The position numbers and the translations under genes are program-made. Below, one piece after another: positions 61,801 to 64,000 of a stretch of 64,000 bases of DNA; within the stretch, counting starts at the first letter, position 1, and each line of letters begins with the position of its first letter. The notes beneath the pieces were generated by a model. The model had not been told where the DNA came from, did not search any database, and saw nothing but the letters and a program-made list of their open reading frames with translations. Source of the stretch: Pteria penguin (taxonomy: Eukaryota; Mollusca; Bivalvia; Pterioida; Pteriidae); NCBI GenBank assembly GCA_035048485.1, contig CM068593.1, positions 4,473,151 through 4,537,150 of the forward strand, written 5' to 3'.

Positions 61801-63420
61801 ATTGTTACACAAACCACTACCTATTAACATAGGATACATGTATCACAAATGCAGAAATGATTTAATATTTGATTCAGAACATTTCACTTTCTTAAATGGT
61901 AGATATATACACTACCCTCCGAAAGTAAGTACCCACCCCAGGAATTTTCTATAAAGACAAACCAGAATATGTCAAAATTTTAGGTTGTTAGATTTTAACT
62001 GATAGAATGTTGGGGCAATTTGTCTGCCAGGAGATGCAGAACACTTGTTTAAAGCATGCCTTAATGTATTCAAGCTCTGATAAGAGCAAGAGGAGGGTAC
62101 ACAAAATATTAGACTGAAATGTGCATTATAGATTAGTACTGCATTTTGTATATGATTTTTAAAAAATGTTTAAATTTGTTAAACTTCACTTTTGAATTGA
62201 ATAAAATATATAAAATACCTGAATTACTTCTATTTCCTCCATTTTTGTCAAATTAATTCCAAAAATATGAAAAATATAAAAGTGTGTACTTATTTATGGA
62301 GGGTAGTGTAGTACAATCATGATAATCAATATAATACATCCCTATGATATATTTTATTCATGATGTATAATATAATTATAATAATCAATAAAATACAACC
62401 ATATGATATATATTATACATATAAAAATCAGTATAATACATCATATTATATATATTATATATGATGTACAATATAATTATTTTAATCAATATAATACAGC
62501 CATATGATTATATATTATACTTGATGTACAATATAATTATGATGATCAATATAATACACCCATATGGTATAGGATGTATAATATTTTAGGTGGCAGAGCT
62601 CAAGGATAAACATGACGAGTTGTTACAGTTGTATGAAGAGGCGCTGGAGGAGATACGAGAACTACGGAAAAAACAGAGACCCAACGCTGTCAAACATAAT
62701 TATATGTCCAGCTCCCTAGCAAGTCTTCCGTCGGACTCCTTGGCATCGGAGCTAGAGAGTTCTCTGCGTGGAGAGCTGGATTATCCTAAAGGGTACTCAC
62801 CAGCAGAAAGGAAGTAAGTGTAAACATATATTGCATTCAAGCTGAAAACAGATATAAAGCAAACAGTGTTGCATCAGTGAAAATAGTCTGATATCAGTGA
62901 AAGCAGTCTGATATCAGTAAAAACTGTCTGATATCAGTAATAACAGTCTGGAATCAGTGAAAACAGTCTGATTTTCAGTGAAAATAGTGAAAATCTATCA
63001 GTGCATAATGAAAAGATATACTAGTAAATGGAAGAGTCCGGGCAAAGTGTTTTTCTACAACCATATTTGTGGAGATAGGAAACATGAGCCCAATTCAATA
63101 AATTTATTATTAGGTCTTTAATCAACCTCGTTGAATTTCAGAGTCCACAACTGGAAAGTTTTCGAGACGGCAAAAGCCGCCAAAAGGGCTGGTTCCAAGG
63201 CAAATTCCTTAGCAGGGTCACGATACTCACTCCAGAGTGCAAACAGTAGTATGTATCACCTAGCGCTACCTAGTGGCCAGAATAGTCATAATACTAGTGG
63301 AAACGATAGTGGTGGAGAATCAGAAGCCGTATCTAAAAGAAGTTCCATGTTTTTCTCTGAGGAAGACCAGTCTATACATAGTGAGAGTGGCTATAGTGCA
63401 GACCTGGACAGTTTCTATGG
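23674..63420 (+). CDS. TRAK1: TRAK/Milton trafficking kinesin-binding protein gene, spliced, 3' incomplete
   Basis: Joined exons encode the conserved HAP1_N region and the start of the Milton region of the TRAK family. Invertebrates usually have one homologue of vertebrate TRAK1/TRAK2. The protein is known to be a cytosolic adaptor that binds Miro on the outer mitochondrial membrane, kinesin-1 heavy chain, and dynein-dynactin, driving mitochondrial transport. Diagnostic blocks seen are LPEVEILSLIEEQIPKYRLR, TDQINETLKYF, VTQMTKTYNDIEAVNRLLEE, ELAAKIGQTLLAKN (an AAxxG CC1-box, the dynein light-intermediate-chain contact), EEITQLLAQIVDLQKR and KVFETAKAAK. All ten downstream exons join in matching phases with GT-AG introns. 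About 457 residues (about 520 with the upstream exon) are covered. Vertebrate proteins are over 900 residues, so the C-terminal half lies right of the window. Introns are unusually rich in minisatellites, several built from exon ends. Confidence 0.93.
23841..24470. repeat. 40-bp minisatellite made from the E1 exon end plus its splice donor
   Basis: The unit is the exon-terminal CACTGGAAGCTGGCTGTGTT followed by ACAG/GTAAGG and CATGTGTGTA. The first unit is the authentic exon end, and about 15 more follow. GT is kept in all units, as GTAAGG or GTGAGG. Because the unit is 40 bp, use of a later donor would shift the reading frame. Confidence 0.95.
24471..24640. repeat. Degenerate transition units between the 40-bp and 50-bp arrays
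   Basis: Three diverged units retain ACACTG-AAGC-AGCTGTGT and GTTAGTACAGGTGAGGC. They link the two array types as products of one ancestor. Confidence 0.8.
24641..24911. other. ~270-bp non-repetitive insertion inside the array
   Basis: Unique, higher-CpG sequence (GAGCCGCGCAGCGG, CCGATCGACGGGGC) interrupts the minisatellite between otherwise contiguous units. No coding potential, terminal repeats or clear target duplication were recognised. It may be an inserted element or the residue of the original intron. Confidence 0.5.
24912..26025. repeat. 50-bp minisatellite derived from the E1 splice-donor unit, about 22 units
   Basis: The unit contains GTACAGGTAAGGCATCTGTA, TACACTGTAAGCCAGCTGTG and TTACAGTTAA. 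It equals the 40-bp unit plus a 10-bp insertion that brings a second ACAG. Each unit keeps ACAGGTAAGG, a consensus-like 5' splice site. AGCCAGC/AGCCAAC variants are interleaved. Confidence 0.95.
26026..26459. other. TRAK intron 1, unique sequence
   Basis: AT-rich intronic sequence without recognised features. Confidence 0.6.
26460..27390. repeat. 36-bp minisatellite, about 26 units
   Basis: The unit contains GTTGAGGTCACATAATGTGA followed by ATTAATGTTCACGCTA. The CACATAATGTG core is an interrupted palindrome. Since 36 is a multiple of 3, the minus strand is open and would read a 12-residue repeat (TSTSVNINSHYV). There is no start context or flanking exon signal, so it is treated as non-coding. 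Confidence 0.95.
27535..27905. repeat. ~61-bp tandem repeat, six units
   Basis: Units contain AGTGTCCATGCATGTAGATT, TCCCATGTCC and AGGGAATGTCCTACTGATAT. Divergence increases to the right. Confidence 0.92.
27906..30900. other. TRAK intron 1, mostly unique sequence
   Basis: About 3 kb of AT-rich intron. A 40-bp direct duplication (GGTCCAAAATCAGTTTGGTT core) lies at about 29223-29300. No exon was recognised. Confidence 0.6.
28052..28088 (+). other. G-quadruplex-prone tract
   Basis: Five runs of four or five G separated by one to six bases lie on the TRAK sense strand within intron 1. The pattern fits the classical quadruplex rule; any function is inference. Confidence 0.6.
30930..31460. repeat. 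28/31-bp pyrimidine-rich minisatellite, about 18 units
   Basis: The unit contains TCTCTGAATATCACTTACTC followed by ATTCTCTG or ATTCTCTAGTG. The two length classes alternate. Confidence 0.93.
31461..32525. other. TRAK intron 1, unique 3' part
   Basis: AT-rich sequence leading to the acceptor TTTTTCCAG at 32525. An ATG at 32492 is in frame with the following exon (MSTESPVVIFP then D), so an alternative transcript starting in this region could encode a different N-terminus. Confidence 0.55.
32526..32729 (+). CDS. TRAK1: TRAK exon E2: start of HAP1_N region
   Basis: This 204-nt exon (phase 1 in, phase 1 out) has acceptor TTTTTCCAG/AT and donor TTTG/GTAAGT. It encodes the family's strongly conserved opening block: LCNSSNLPEVEILSLIEEQI, then PKYRLRADT, GYDNQDWIQTPLI and TDQINETLKYF. 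These line up residue by residue with the equivalent block of vertebrate TRAK1 (CNS-DLPEVE, LRADT, GYD-DW-TPLI, QI-ETLKYF). This is the most diagnostic exon of the window. Confidence 0.97.
32806..33540. repeat. 39-bp minisatellite, about 18 units, open in several frames
   Basis: The unit contains GAACTGTAGATCAGGTTGGC followed by TGGATATGGAATACAATGA. Since 39 is a multiple of 3 and no stop occurs in two plus frames and one minus frame, long artificial open frames result. It begins about 75 bp downstream of the E2 donor but does not clearly derive from the exon. Confidence 0.95.
33541..35622. other. TRAK intron 2, unique sequence
   Basis: AT-rich intronic sequence with no exon or named repeat recognised. 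Confidence 0.6.
35634..35902 (+). mobile_element. Family-A SINE, full length, with imperfect 11-bp target duplication
   Basis: The head AAGCCGGTGTGGCTCAGTGG includes an A-box-like sequence. The B box AGGTTCGACTCC follows, then the body and a tail ending GTGACGTAAAAC plus ATTCAATCAAT. The flanks are TATGCTTTGAC (35623-35633) and TATGTTTTGAC (35903-35913), one mismatch. It lies in TRAK sense orientation within intron 2 and is the best complete reference copy in the window. Confidence 0.9.
36024..36111. repeat. 88-bp near-perfect palindrome (44-bp arms)
   Basis: The left arm starts ATCGTGTGATACCC and the right arm ends GGGTATCACACGAT. The centre is TTCATCATGATGAA with no loop. There are about seven mismatches between the arms. 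The RNA or single-stranded DNA could form a long hairpin. Confidence 0.92.
36112..36715. other. TRAK intron 2, unique sequence
   Basis: No feature recognised. Confidence 0.55.
36716..36885. repeat. Short tandem repeat, about four units
   Basis: Units contain TGTCATGTAATCGGTGACGT, TCCTCCTTCTATTCTG and CTCCCCCTG, with unequal lengths. Confidence 0.75.
36886..37680. other. TRAK intron 2, unique sequence
   Basis: No feature recognised. Confidence 0.55.
37681..37795 (+). mobile_element. Family-B SINE, 5'-truncated with internal inversion
   Basis: Bases 37681-37721 are the reverse complement of the family-B mid-section (TTGCGCCACTATGTGTAAGA when inverted). Bases from about 37722 continue in direct orientation from the next consensus position (CCATGTCGTGATATAACTG, then GCGACGTAAAACAAC). 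The adjacency of the two consensus segments is the signature of twin-primed reverse transcription. Confidence 0.82.
37796..38149. other. TRAK intron 2, unique sequence with a (CT)n tract
   Basis: Contains CTCTCTCTCTTCCTCTCTCT around 38008-38034 and is otherwise AT-rich. Confidence 0.6.
38150..38400. repeat. 18-bp minisatellite, about 13 units
   Basis: The unit is GTGTGGGATCAGCCATTT or GTGTGGGACCAGCCAGTT. An 18-bp period gives six-residue repeats in three plus frames and one minus frame; these are artefacts. Confidence 0.95.
38401..39432. other. TRAK intron 2, unique sequence
   Basis: No exon or repeat family recognised. Confidence 0.55.
39441..39622 (+). mobile_element. Family-B SINE, near full length
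   Basis: The head GGCTTGGTGTAAGTTGTTAA leads to a T-arm CCAGGTTCGATTCCAGG. The body contains CCATGTCGTGATATAACTG and GCGATGTAAAACACC, and the tail is (CCAA)n. The flanks TCTAGTAA at 39433-39440 and 39623-39630 form an 8-bp target duplication. Confidence 0.9.
39631..40254. other. TRAK intron 2, unique sequence
   Basis: No feature recognised. Confidence 0.55.
40260..40312 (+). mobile_element. Family-B SINE tail fragment
   Basis: ATATTGTTGAAAGCGGTGTA followed by AAAGCTCCATCAAACGAAAACC matches the SINE-B 3' tail only, so it is a severely 5'-truncated copy. Confidence 0.65.
40313..41310. other. TRAK intron 2, unique sequence
   Basis: Weak triple repeat of ACCACTGTACCTGTACAC near 40940-41050; otherwise no feature. 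Confidence 0.55.
41315..41410. repeat. 34-bp tandem repeat with CRE-like cores, about three units
   Basis: Units contain CATCATAATGACGTCATATT and AGTCGTAGA. TGACGTCA, the palindromic cAMP-response-element core, occurs in two of them. Binding is not shown. Confidence 0.8.
41411..42369. other. TRAK intron 2, unique sequence
   Basis: No feature recognised. Confidence 0.55.
42370..42645. repeat. Two short tandem repeats (~42 bp x2, ~47 bp x4)
   Basis: The first has GACGCGTTAACCTGCTATGC; the second has CGAGATATGCTCAGTGTGAG and ACTATAGTGG. Confidence 0.85.
42800..43065. repeat. ~63-bp tandem repeat, about three units, ending in a SINE-tail-like sequence
   Basis: Units contain ACTGCTTCCTGGTACGTCGT and TAATTCATTACGCACAACAC. 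After the last unit comes GGCAGATGCCGCCACTAGTA, which resembles the family-A SINE tail (GGCAGATGCCGTCACC). The array may have grown from a decayed SINE. Confidence 0.7.
43150..43645. repeat. 37-bp minisatellite, about 13 units
   Basis: The unit contains GTCTTTATAGTGGATTTAGT followed by AGTATAACATGACTGAC, with GACGTAC and GACTTGC variants. Confidence 0.93.
43646..47539. other. TRAK intron 2, ~3.9 kb of mostly unique sequence
   Basis: Contains a short TGTATTGGAGTAG repeat (44530-44610) and a 34-bp duplication (ATTGTTACATGCAGATAGAC at about 46497-46556). No exon was recognised, although a short alternative TRAK exon cannot be excluded by eye. Confidence 0.5.
47540..47915 (+). mobile_element. 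SINE-related element with amplified B-box segment and (GA)n
   Basis: Four or five B-box-like sequences (GGTTCGAGTCC at about 47580 and 47674; GATTCGAGTCCC at about 47720; GGTTCGAGTCTC at about 47760) are spaced 40-90 bp apart. A (GA)n run at 47798-47830 follows, then a family-A-like tail (AATGCCGTCACTGCATACGT). A normal SINE has a single B box, so the head has been tandemly expanded. Confidence 0.7.
47920..48045. repeat. 41-bp tandem repeat, three units
   Basis: Units contain TCTCAGTATTTACACTTTAT, then ACAGCTCTGTCTATGAGTCG. They are nearly identical. Confidence 0.92.
48046..48515. other. TRAK intron 2, unique sequence
   Basis: No feature recognised. Confidence 0.55.
48516..48660. repeat. 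~22-bp tandem repeat, about six units
   Basis: Units contain ATTTTACCGTCAATACGACC with variation in the central triplets. Confidence 0.85.
48661..49615. other. TRAK intron 2, unique sequence
   Basis: Contains a poly-A/poly-G tract at 48890-48909; otherwise no feature. Confidence 0.55.
49620..51205. repeat. 32-bp minisatellite, about 49 units
   Basis: The unit contains GGAGGGTACATCAACTAGAT followed by AATTATGGCTGT. Variant units (AATTAGG, ATCAGCAAG, GTTGTCAATGTGGAAGG) recur in the same order at about 49850, 50040, 50430 and 50620, showing duplication of blocks of several units. Confidence 0.96.
51206..51993. other. TRAK intron 2, unique sequence
   Basis: Contains a short inverted pair CCGGGCGCTCTCG/CTGCTCGGTTA near 51764-51787. 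No exon was recognised. Confidence 0.5.
52005..52171 (+). mobile_element. Family-B SINE with imperfect 11-bp target duplication
   Basis: Head with GAGTAGTTGAGCGCTTGG and B box AGTTCGATTCC, body with CCATGTTGCTATATGAATGG, tail AAAGCGACGTAAATTC. The flanks are ATATATGGTGG (51994-52004) and ATATATAGTGG (52172-52182). It is older than the other copies by divergence. Confidence 0.85.
52227..52692. mobile_element. Foldback/MITE-like palindromic element, copy 2 (466 bp)
   Basis: Ends are CTACAGTCCGGGCCACTCAC and, inverted at the right, CTACTGTCCGCGCCACTCAC. It shares almost the whole sequence with 8655-9125 but in reverse orientation. The centre has GACGTGACGTCGCC and GGCGACGTCACGTC as inverted partners. 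Confidence 0.85.
52693..53394. other. TRAK intron 2 with a (CT)n tract
   Basis: A (TC)n run of about 28 bp at 52784-52811 is followed by a CACACACACAC stretch. No exon was recognised. Confidence 0.6.
53395..53610. repeat. 35-bp minisatellite, about six units
   Basis: The unit contains GTGTTCATGGTTGTTTGGTC followed by CAGCATTTGGTTATT. Confidence 0.93.
53804..53880 (+). CDS. TRAK1: TRAK exon E3 (coiled coil start)
   Basis: This 77-nt exon follows a strong acceptor (TTTGTTTCTTTTTCAG) and joins E2 in phase 1 to give KYF-V-LCSERVTQMTKTYND. It ends ...IEAVNRLLEE at donor GAAGAA/GTAAGT in phase 0. This block is among the best conserved in TRAK proteins (CxERVxQMTKTYNDI). The exon's last 40 or so bases and its donor are repeated in the array immediately downstream. 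Confidence 0.97.
53841..54440. repeat. 42-bp minisatellite of the E3 exon end plus splice donor, 14 units
   Basis: The unit is ATTGAGGCAGTAAATCGTTT, then ACTTGAAGAA/GTAAGTACAAAC. The first unit is the real exon end. Read in the TRAK frame it encodes IEAVNRLLEEVSTK, 14 residues, and stays open until a TAA at about 54247-54249. Isoleucine, valine, leucine and valine fall at heptad a/d positions. Later units change CTTGAAGAA to CTTGCAGAA, creating TTGCAG acceptor-like ends next to the donor. Confidence 0.96.
54548..54937. mobile_element. 390-bp MITE with ~100-bp TIRs and a perfect 10-bp target duplication
   Basis: Left end CATCTGATTAAAACC, right end (inverted) CAATCTGATTAAAA. Both arms share TCTTTATTCCGCTTCTCT and GGGGTCACGTTCTGGTGA. 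The flanks are GAACAAATCC at 54538-54547 and 54938-54947. There is no coding capacity. The 10-bp duplication with long TIRs suggests a Mutator-like non-autonomous element. Confidence 0.9.
55040..55156 (+). CDS. TRAK1: TRAK exon E4 (CC1-box)
   Basis: 117 nt, 39 codons, phase 0 to 0, acceptor CTATTGCAG, donor GAGAAG/GTAAGT. It begins KERDLELAAKIGQTLLAKN and continues as a charged coiled coil (EITEKNDALEDHLSQVTEK). AAKIG fits the AAxxG CC1-box found in dynein activating adaptors and TRAK/HAP1 proteins, which binds the dynein light intermediate chain. Confidence 0.97.
55141..55215. repeat. Incipient duplication of the E4 exon end and splice donor
   Basis: TCAGGTTACAGAGAAGGTAA at 55141 is followed 39 bp later (55180) by a diverged copy, TCAGGTGATACAGAAGGTAT, and both continue into TATC-TGAT/TAATTAT-ATCCT. 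This is a two-unit version of the larger exon-end arrays. Confidence 0.7.
55350..55518. repeat. 41-bp tandem repeat, four units
   Basis: Units contain TTGACATCACTAGTGTAATG and TGTGCATGACTCTTCTAATAA and are nearly identical. Confidence 0.93.
55519..56351 (+). mobile_element. SINE with its B-box region expanded into a ~26-bp minisatellite
   Basis: The head GTCTGTCTAGCTCAGTAGCT has an A-box-like TAGCTCAGTAGC. From about 55560 to 56160, some 22 copies of a GAGAGGTCCCTGGGTCGAGT-CCATCT unit follow. GGTCGAGTCC in the unit is one base short of the B box. A SINE body and tail then resume (AAGACCAAGGTCCCATGTCA, TTCACTGCTTC, GATGTTGTCACCCATATG), matching the order in the family-A copy at 35634-35902. 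It lies in TRAK intron 4, sense orientation. Confidence 0.85.
56352..56811. other. TRAK intron 4, unique sequence
   Basis: AT-rich sequence up to the acceptor CTTCAATTGACAG; no other feature. Confidence 0.6.
56812..56903 (+). CDS. TRAK1: TRAK exon E5
   Basis: 92 nt, phase 0 in, phase 2 out, donor TCAAG/GTGAGT. It encodes VNQLKHELIMKDGLLQAFTE, then NVDLSPSDES. The LKHEL-MKD-LLQ block matches the LRHEL-MKDELLQ block of vertebrate TRAK, in the dynein-adaptor part of the coiled coil. The Ser/Asp-rich end marks a break in the coil. The exon end is repeated in the following array. Confidence 0.95.
56878..57640. repeat. 34-bp minisatellite of the E5 exon end plus splice donor, about 22 units
   Basis: The unit is ACTTGTCACCTAGTGATGAG, then TCAAG/GTGAGTAAA. 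The first unit is the exon end (56878 onward). GTGAGT is retained in many copies; others read ATGAGT, GTGAAT or GTTAAT and have lost the donor. In the TRAK frame the unit meets TGA at once (AGG TGA), so later donors would add a premature stop. A few degenerate units follow to about 57765. Confidence 0.95.
57795..57888 (+). CDS. TRAK1: TRAK exon E6
   Basis: 94 nt, phase 2 in, phase 0 out, acceptor TTTTACAG, donor TTAGAG/GTAGGA. It encodes SGSNDGVQSFGTQCLHKKVQ, then SLEAENLKLKLE. LHKKVQSLEAEN corresponds to the LQKKLKDLEEEN heptads of vertebrate TRAK1. No tandem array follows this exon. Confidence 0.95.
57889..58640. other. TRAK intron 6
   Basis: Unique sequence. A short imperfect inverted pair (TGCCAGACACG near 58219, TATCTGGCA near 58324) may be a decayed small MITE. 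Confidence 0.5.
58641..58719 (+). CDS. TRAK1: TRAK exon E7
   Basis: 79 nt, phase 0 in, phase 1 out, acceptor GTATTTTCAG, donor CTTG/GTAATT. It encodes TAQLTAETSDYEEKEQKLVE, then DCLNQL. The YEEKEQxLVxDC motif is identical in pattern to vertebrate TRAK. Confidence 0.96.
58720..59025. other. TRAK intron 7, unique part
   Basis: No feature recognised. Confidence 0.55.
59030..59300. repeat. 43-bp tandem repeat, about six units
   Basis: Units contain GAACTGTTACAATACAAGTT and CATATAGCTAGAAAAGTGTCT, more diverged at both ends. Confidence 0.9.
59301..60140. other. TRAK intron 7, unique part
   Basis: A minor duplication of CAGTCAGTGAATGTTTGACA lies near 59760; otherwise nothing recognised. Confidence 0.55.
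60141..60470. repeat. ~35-bp AT-rich tandem repeat, about eight diverged units
   Basis: Units contain ATACCATTCCTTGCAGTATG and TGATATCATATTAC. Later units are strongly diverged. Confidence 0.8.
60551..60681 (+). CDS. TRAK1: TRAK exon E8
   Basis: 131 nt, phase 1 in, phase 0 out, acceptor TTTACTAATTTAG, donor AAACTG/GTAAGA. It encodes SVKQELELYSDELCKKTEEC, then GKQKEEITQLLAQIVDLQKR and VKL. The EEIT-LL-QIVDLQK block is a TRAK hallmark at the end of the HAP1_N coiled coil. Confidence 0.97.
60682..61080. other. TRAK intron 8
   Basis: AT-rich unique sequence ending in the acceptor TTTACTATCTTTTCAG. Confidence 0.65.
61081..61155 (+). CDS. TRAK1: TRAK exon E9
   Basis: 75 nt, phase 0 to 0. It encodes VTAENMEYQKHLEASRDSQK, then RLTKE. 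The donor is AAGAA/GTACGA, weaker than the others. Not splicing here would add only VRHSIKSA and a stop. Joining to E10 gives RLTKE-VAELKDK, which fits the RQLTAELRELEDK stretch of vertebrate TRAK1. Confidence 0.93.
61300..61825. repeat. 26-bp minisatellite, about 20 units
   Basis: The unit contains ACCGACCACTACCTGATCAT followed by TGTTAC. ACAAACC and ACATCGACC variants cluster in the second half. Confidence 0.95.
61910..62308. mobile_element. 399-bp Tc1/mariner-type MITE
   Basis: The left TIR CACTACCCTCCGAAAGTAAG (then TACCCA) is matched at the right by inverted CACTACCCTCCATAAATAAG (then TACACA). TA flanks both ends (61908-61909 and 62309-62310). CACTACCCTCC ends with TA duplication are a frequent pattern of Tc1/mariner elements. 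There is no transposase. Confidence 0.88.
62311..62589. repeat. AT-rich ~58-bp tandem repeat, about five units
   Basis: Units contain ATAATCAATATAATACA-CC, ATATGATATA and GATGTACAATATAATTAT. The array ends just before the E10 acceptor. Confidence 0.85.
62590..62813 (+). CDS. TRAK1: TRAK exon E10
   Basis: 224 nt, phase 0 in, phase 2 out, acceptor ATATTTTAG, donor GGAA/GTAAGT. It encodes VAELKDKHDELLQLYEEALE, EIRELRKKQRPN and then a Ser/Leu-rich segment (SSSLASLPSDSLASELESSL). The MP/RPN turn after the coil and the DSLA-E-E-S-R-EL pattern match vertebrate TRAK (LRNKTMPN ... MDSLAAEIEGTMRKEL), marking the end of the HAP1_N region. Confidence 0.96.
62870..62990. repeat. ~22-bp tandem repeat, about six units
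   Basis: The unit is TCAGTGAAAACAGTCTGATA. It lies in TRAK intron 10 and is not exon-derived. Confidence 0.88.
63142..63420 (+). CDS. TRAK1: TRAK exon E11 (start of Milton region; last exon in window)
   Basis: 279 nt, phase 2 in, phase 2 out, acceptor GTTGAATTTCAG, donor CTATGG/GTAAGT. It encodes KVHNWKVFETAKAAKRAG, then a Ser-rich low-complexity stretch (about residues 20-75 of the exon), then SESGYSADLDSFYG. KVFETxK and the terminal SFYG match the Milton region of vertebrate TRAK1 (KRVFETVR, SFYGSD). Translation past the donor stops at once (GGG TAA), so splicing is needed. The remaining exons lie right of the window. Confidence 0.95.
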
Positions 63421-63975
63421 GTAAGTAGTCTGTACTGCTGACCTGGACAGCCTCTTTTGGTAAGTGGTCTATAGTGCTGACTTAGACAGCTTCTATGTGT
63501 AAGTGGTCTATAGTGCTACTTAGACAGCCTCTATGGGTAAGTTGTCTATAGTGCTGAATTGGACAGCTTCTATGGGTTAGTGGTCTATAGTGCTGAATTG
63601 GACAGCTTCTGTAGGTAAATTGTCTATAGTGCTGACCTGGACAGCTTCTATGGGTTAGTGGTTTATAGTGCTGACCTGGACAGCCTCTTTTGGTAAGTGG
63701 TCTATAGTGCTGACTTAGACAGCTTCTATGGGTAAGTGGTCTATAGTGCTACTTAGACAGCTTCTATGGATAAGTTGTCTATAGTGCTGAATTGGACAGC
63801 TTCTATGGGTAAGTGGTGTATAGTGCTGACCTGGACAGCTTCTGTAGGTAAGTTGTCTATAGTGCTGACCTGGACAGCTTCTATGGGTTAGTGGTTTATA
63901 GTGCTGACCTGGACAGCTTCTATGGGTAAGTTGTCCATAGTGTTGACATAGACAGCTTCTATGAGTAAGTAGTCA
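63390..63975. repeat. 39-bp minisatellite of the E11 exon end plus splice donor, about 14 units
   Basis: The unit is CTATAGTGCTGACCTGGACA, then GCTTCTATGG/GTAAGTGGT. It repeats the codons for YSADLDSFYG plus the donor. Units 7-10 repeat the private variants of units 1-4 (CCTCTTTTGG, ACTTAGACAG, a 38-bp unit, GAATTGG), so a block of six units (~234 bp) was duplicated. A GT remains at the exon boundary in most units (GTAAGT, GTTAGT, GTAAAT). GT is followed by an in-frame TAA in many. Confidence 0.95.
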
Positions 63976-64000
63976 TCCATAAATATGCTGATTAGGTAAA

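Overview
The window is eukaryotic, AT-rich and dominated by intron and intergenic sequence. It carries GT-AG introns, tRNA-derived SINEs, miniature inverted-repeat transposons and more than 25 separate minisatellite or satellite arrays. The SINE heads and tails and the short (12-93 codon) exons suggest a marine mollusc, most likely a bivalve. That assignment is inference, because nothing in the window names the species. There is no rRNA, no convincing tRNA gene, no CRISPR array and no prokaryotic signal.

The one securely recognised gene is on the + strand: a TRAK/Milton trafficking kinesin-binding protein, the adaptor that couples mitochondria (through Miro) to kinesin-1 and dynein. Ten consecutive exons (32526-32729, 53804-53880, 55040-55156, 56812-56903, 57795-57888, 58641-58719, 60551-60681, 61081-61155, 62590-62813, 63142-63420) join in phase. 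Together they encode about 457 residues covering the HAP1_N coiled-coil region and the start of the Milton domain. The gene runs off the right edge. A further upstream exon at about 23674-23864 has a matching phase-1 donor and probably encodes the N-terminal extension. On the - strand, 2195-2378 looks like the first coding exon of an unrelated type II (signal-anchor) membrane protein.

Layout: 1-260 SINE; 356-1351 40-bp minisatellite; 2072-2185 (TA)n beside the - strand exon; 3820-7055 28-bp satellite with a nested ~160-bp-repeat element; 8655-9125 palindromic MITE; 9192-12649 a 3.46-kb TIR element with 11-bp target duplication; 14000-23125 a satellite block of 37-bp and 36-bp arrays, including a ~4.15-kb segmental duplication and a five-fold SINE/satellite composite; 23674-63975 the TRAK gene, whose introns hold SINEs, MITEs and about twenty minisatellites.

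The most unusual observation is that several minisatellites are built from the 3' end of a TRAK exon plus its own 5' splice site. This happens at the exons ending at 23864, 53880, 56903 and 63420, with an incipient case at 55156. Each array therefore holds about 14-22 potential decoy splice donors. At 53880 the 42-bp unit stays open for about ten units and encodes 14 residues, exactly two coiled-coil heptads, so use of a downstream donor would lengthen the coiled coil in register. Two SINEs show a parallel phenomenon, with a minisatellite grown from their own B-box region.
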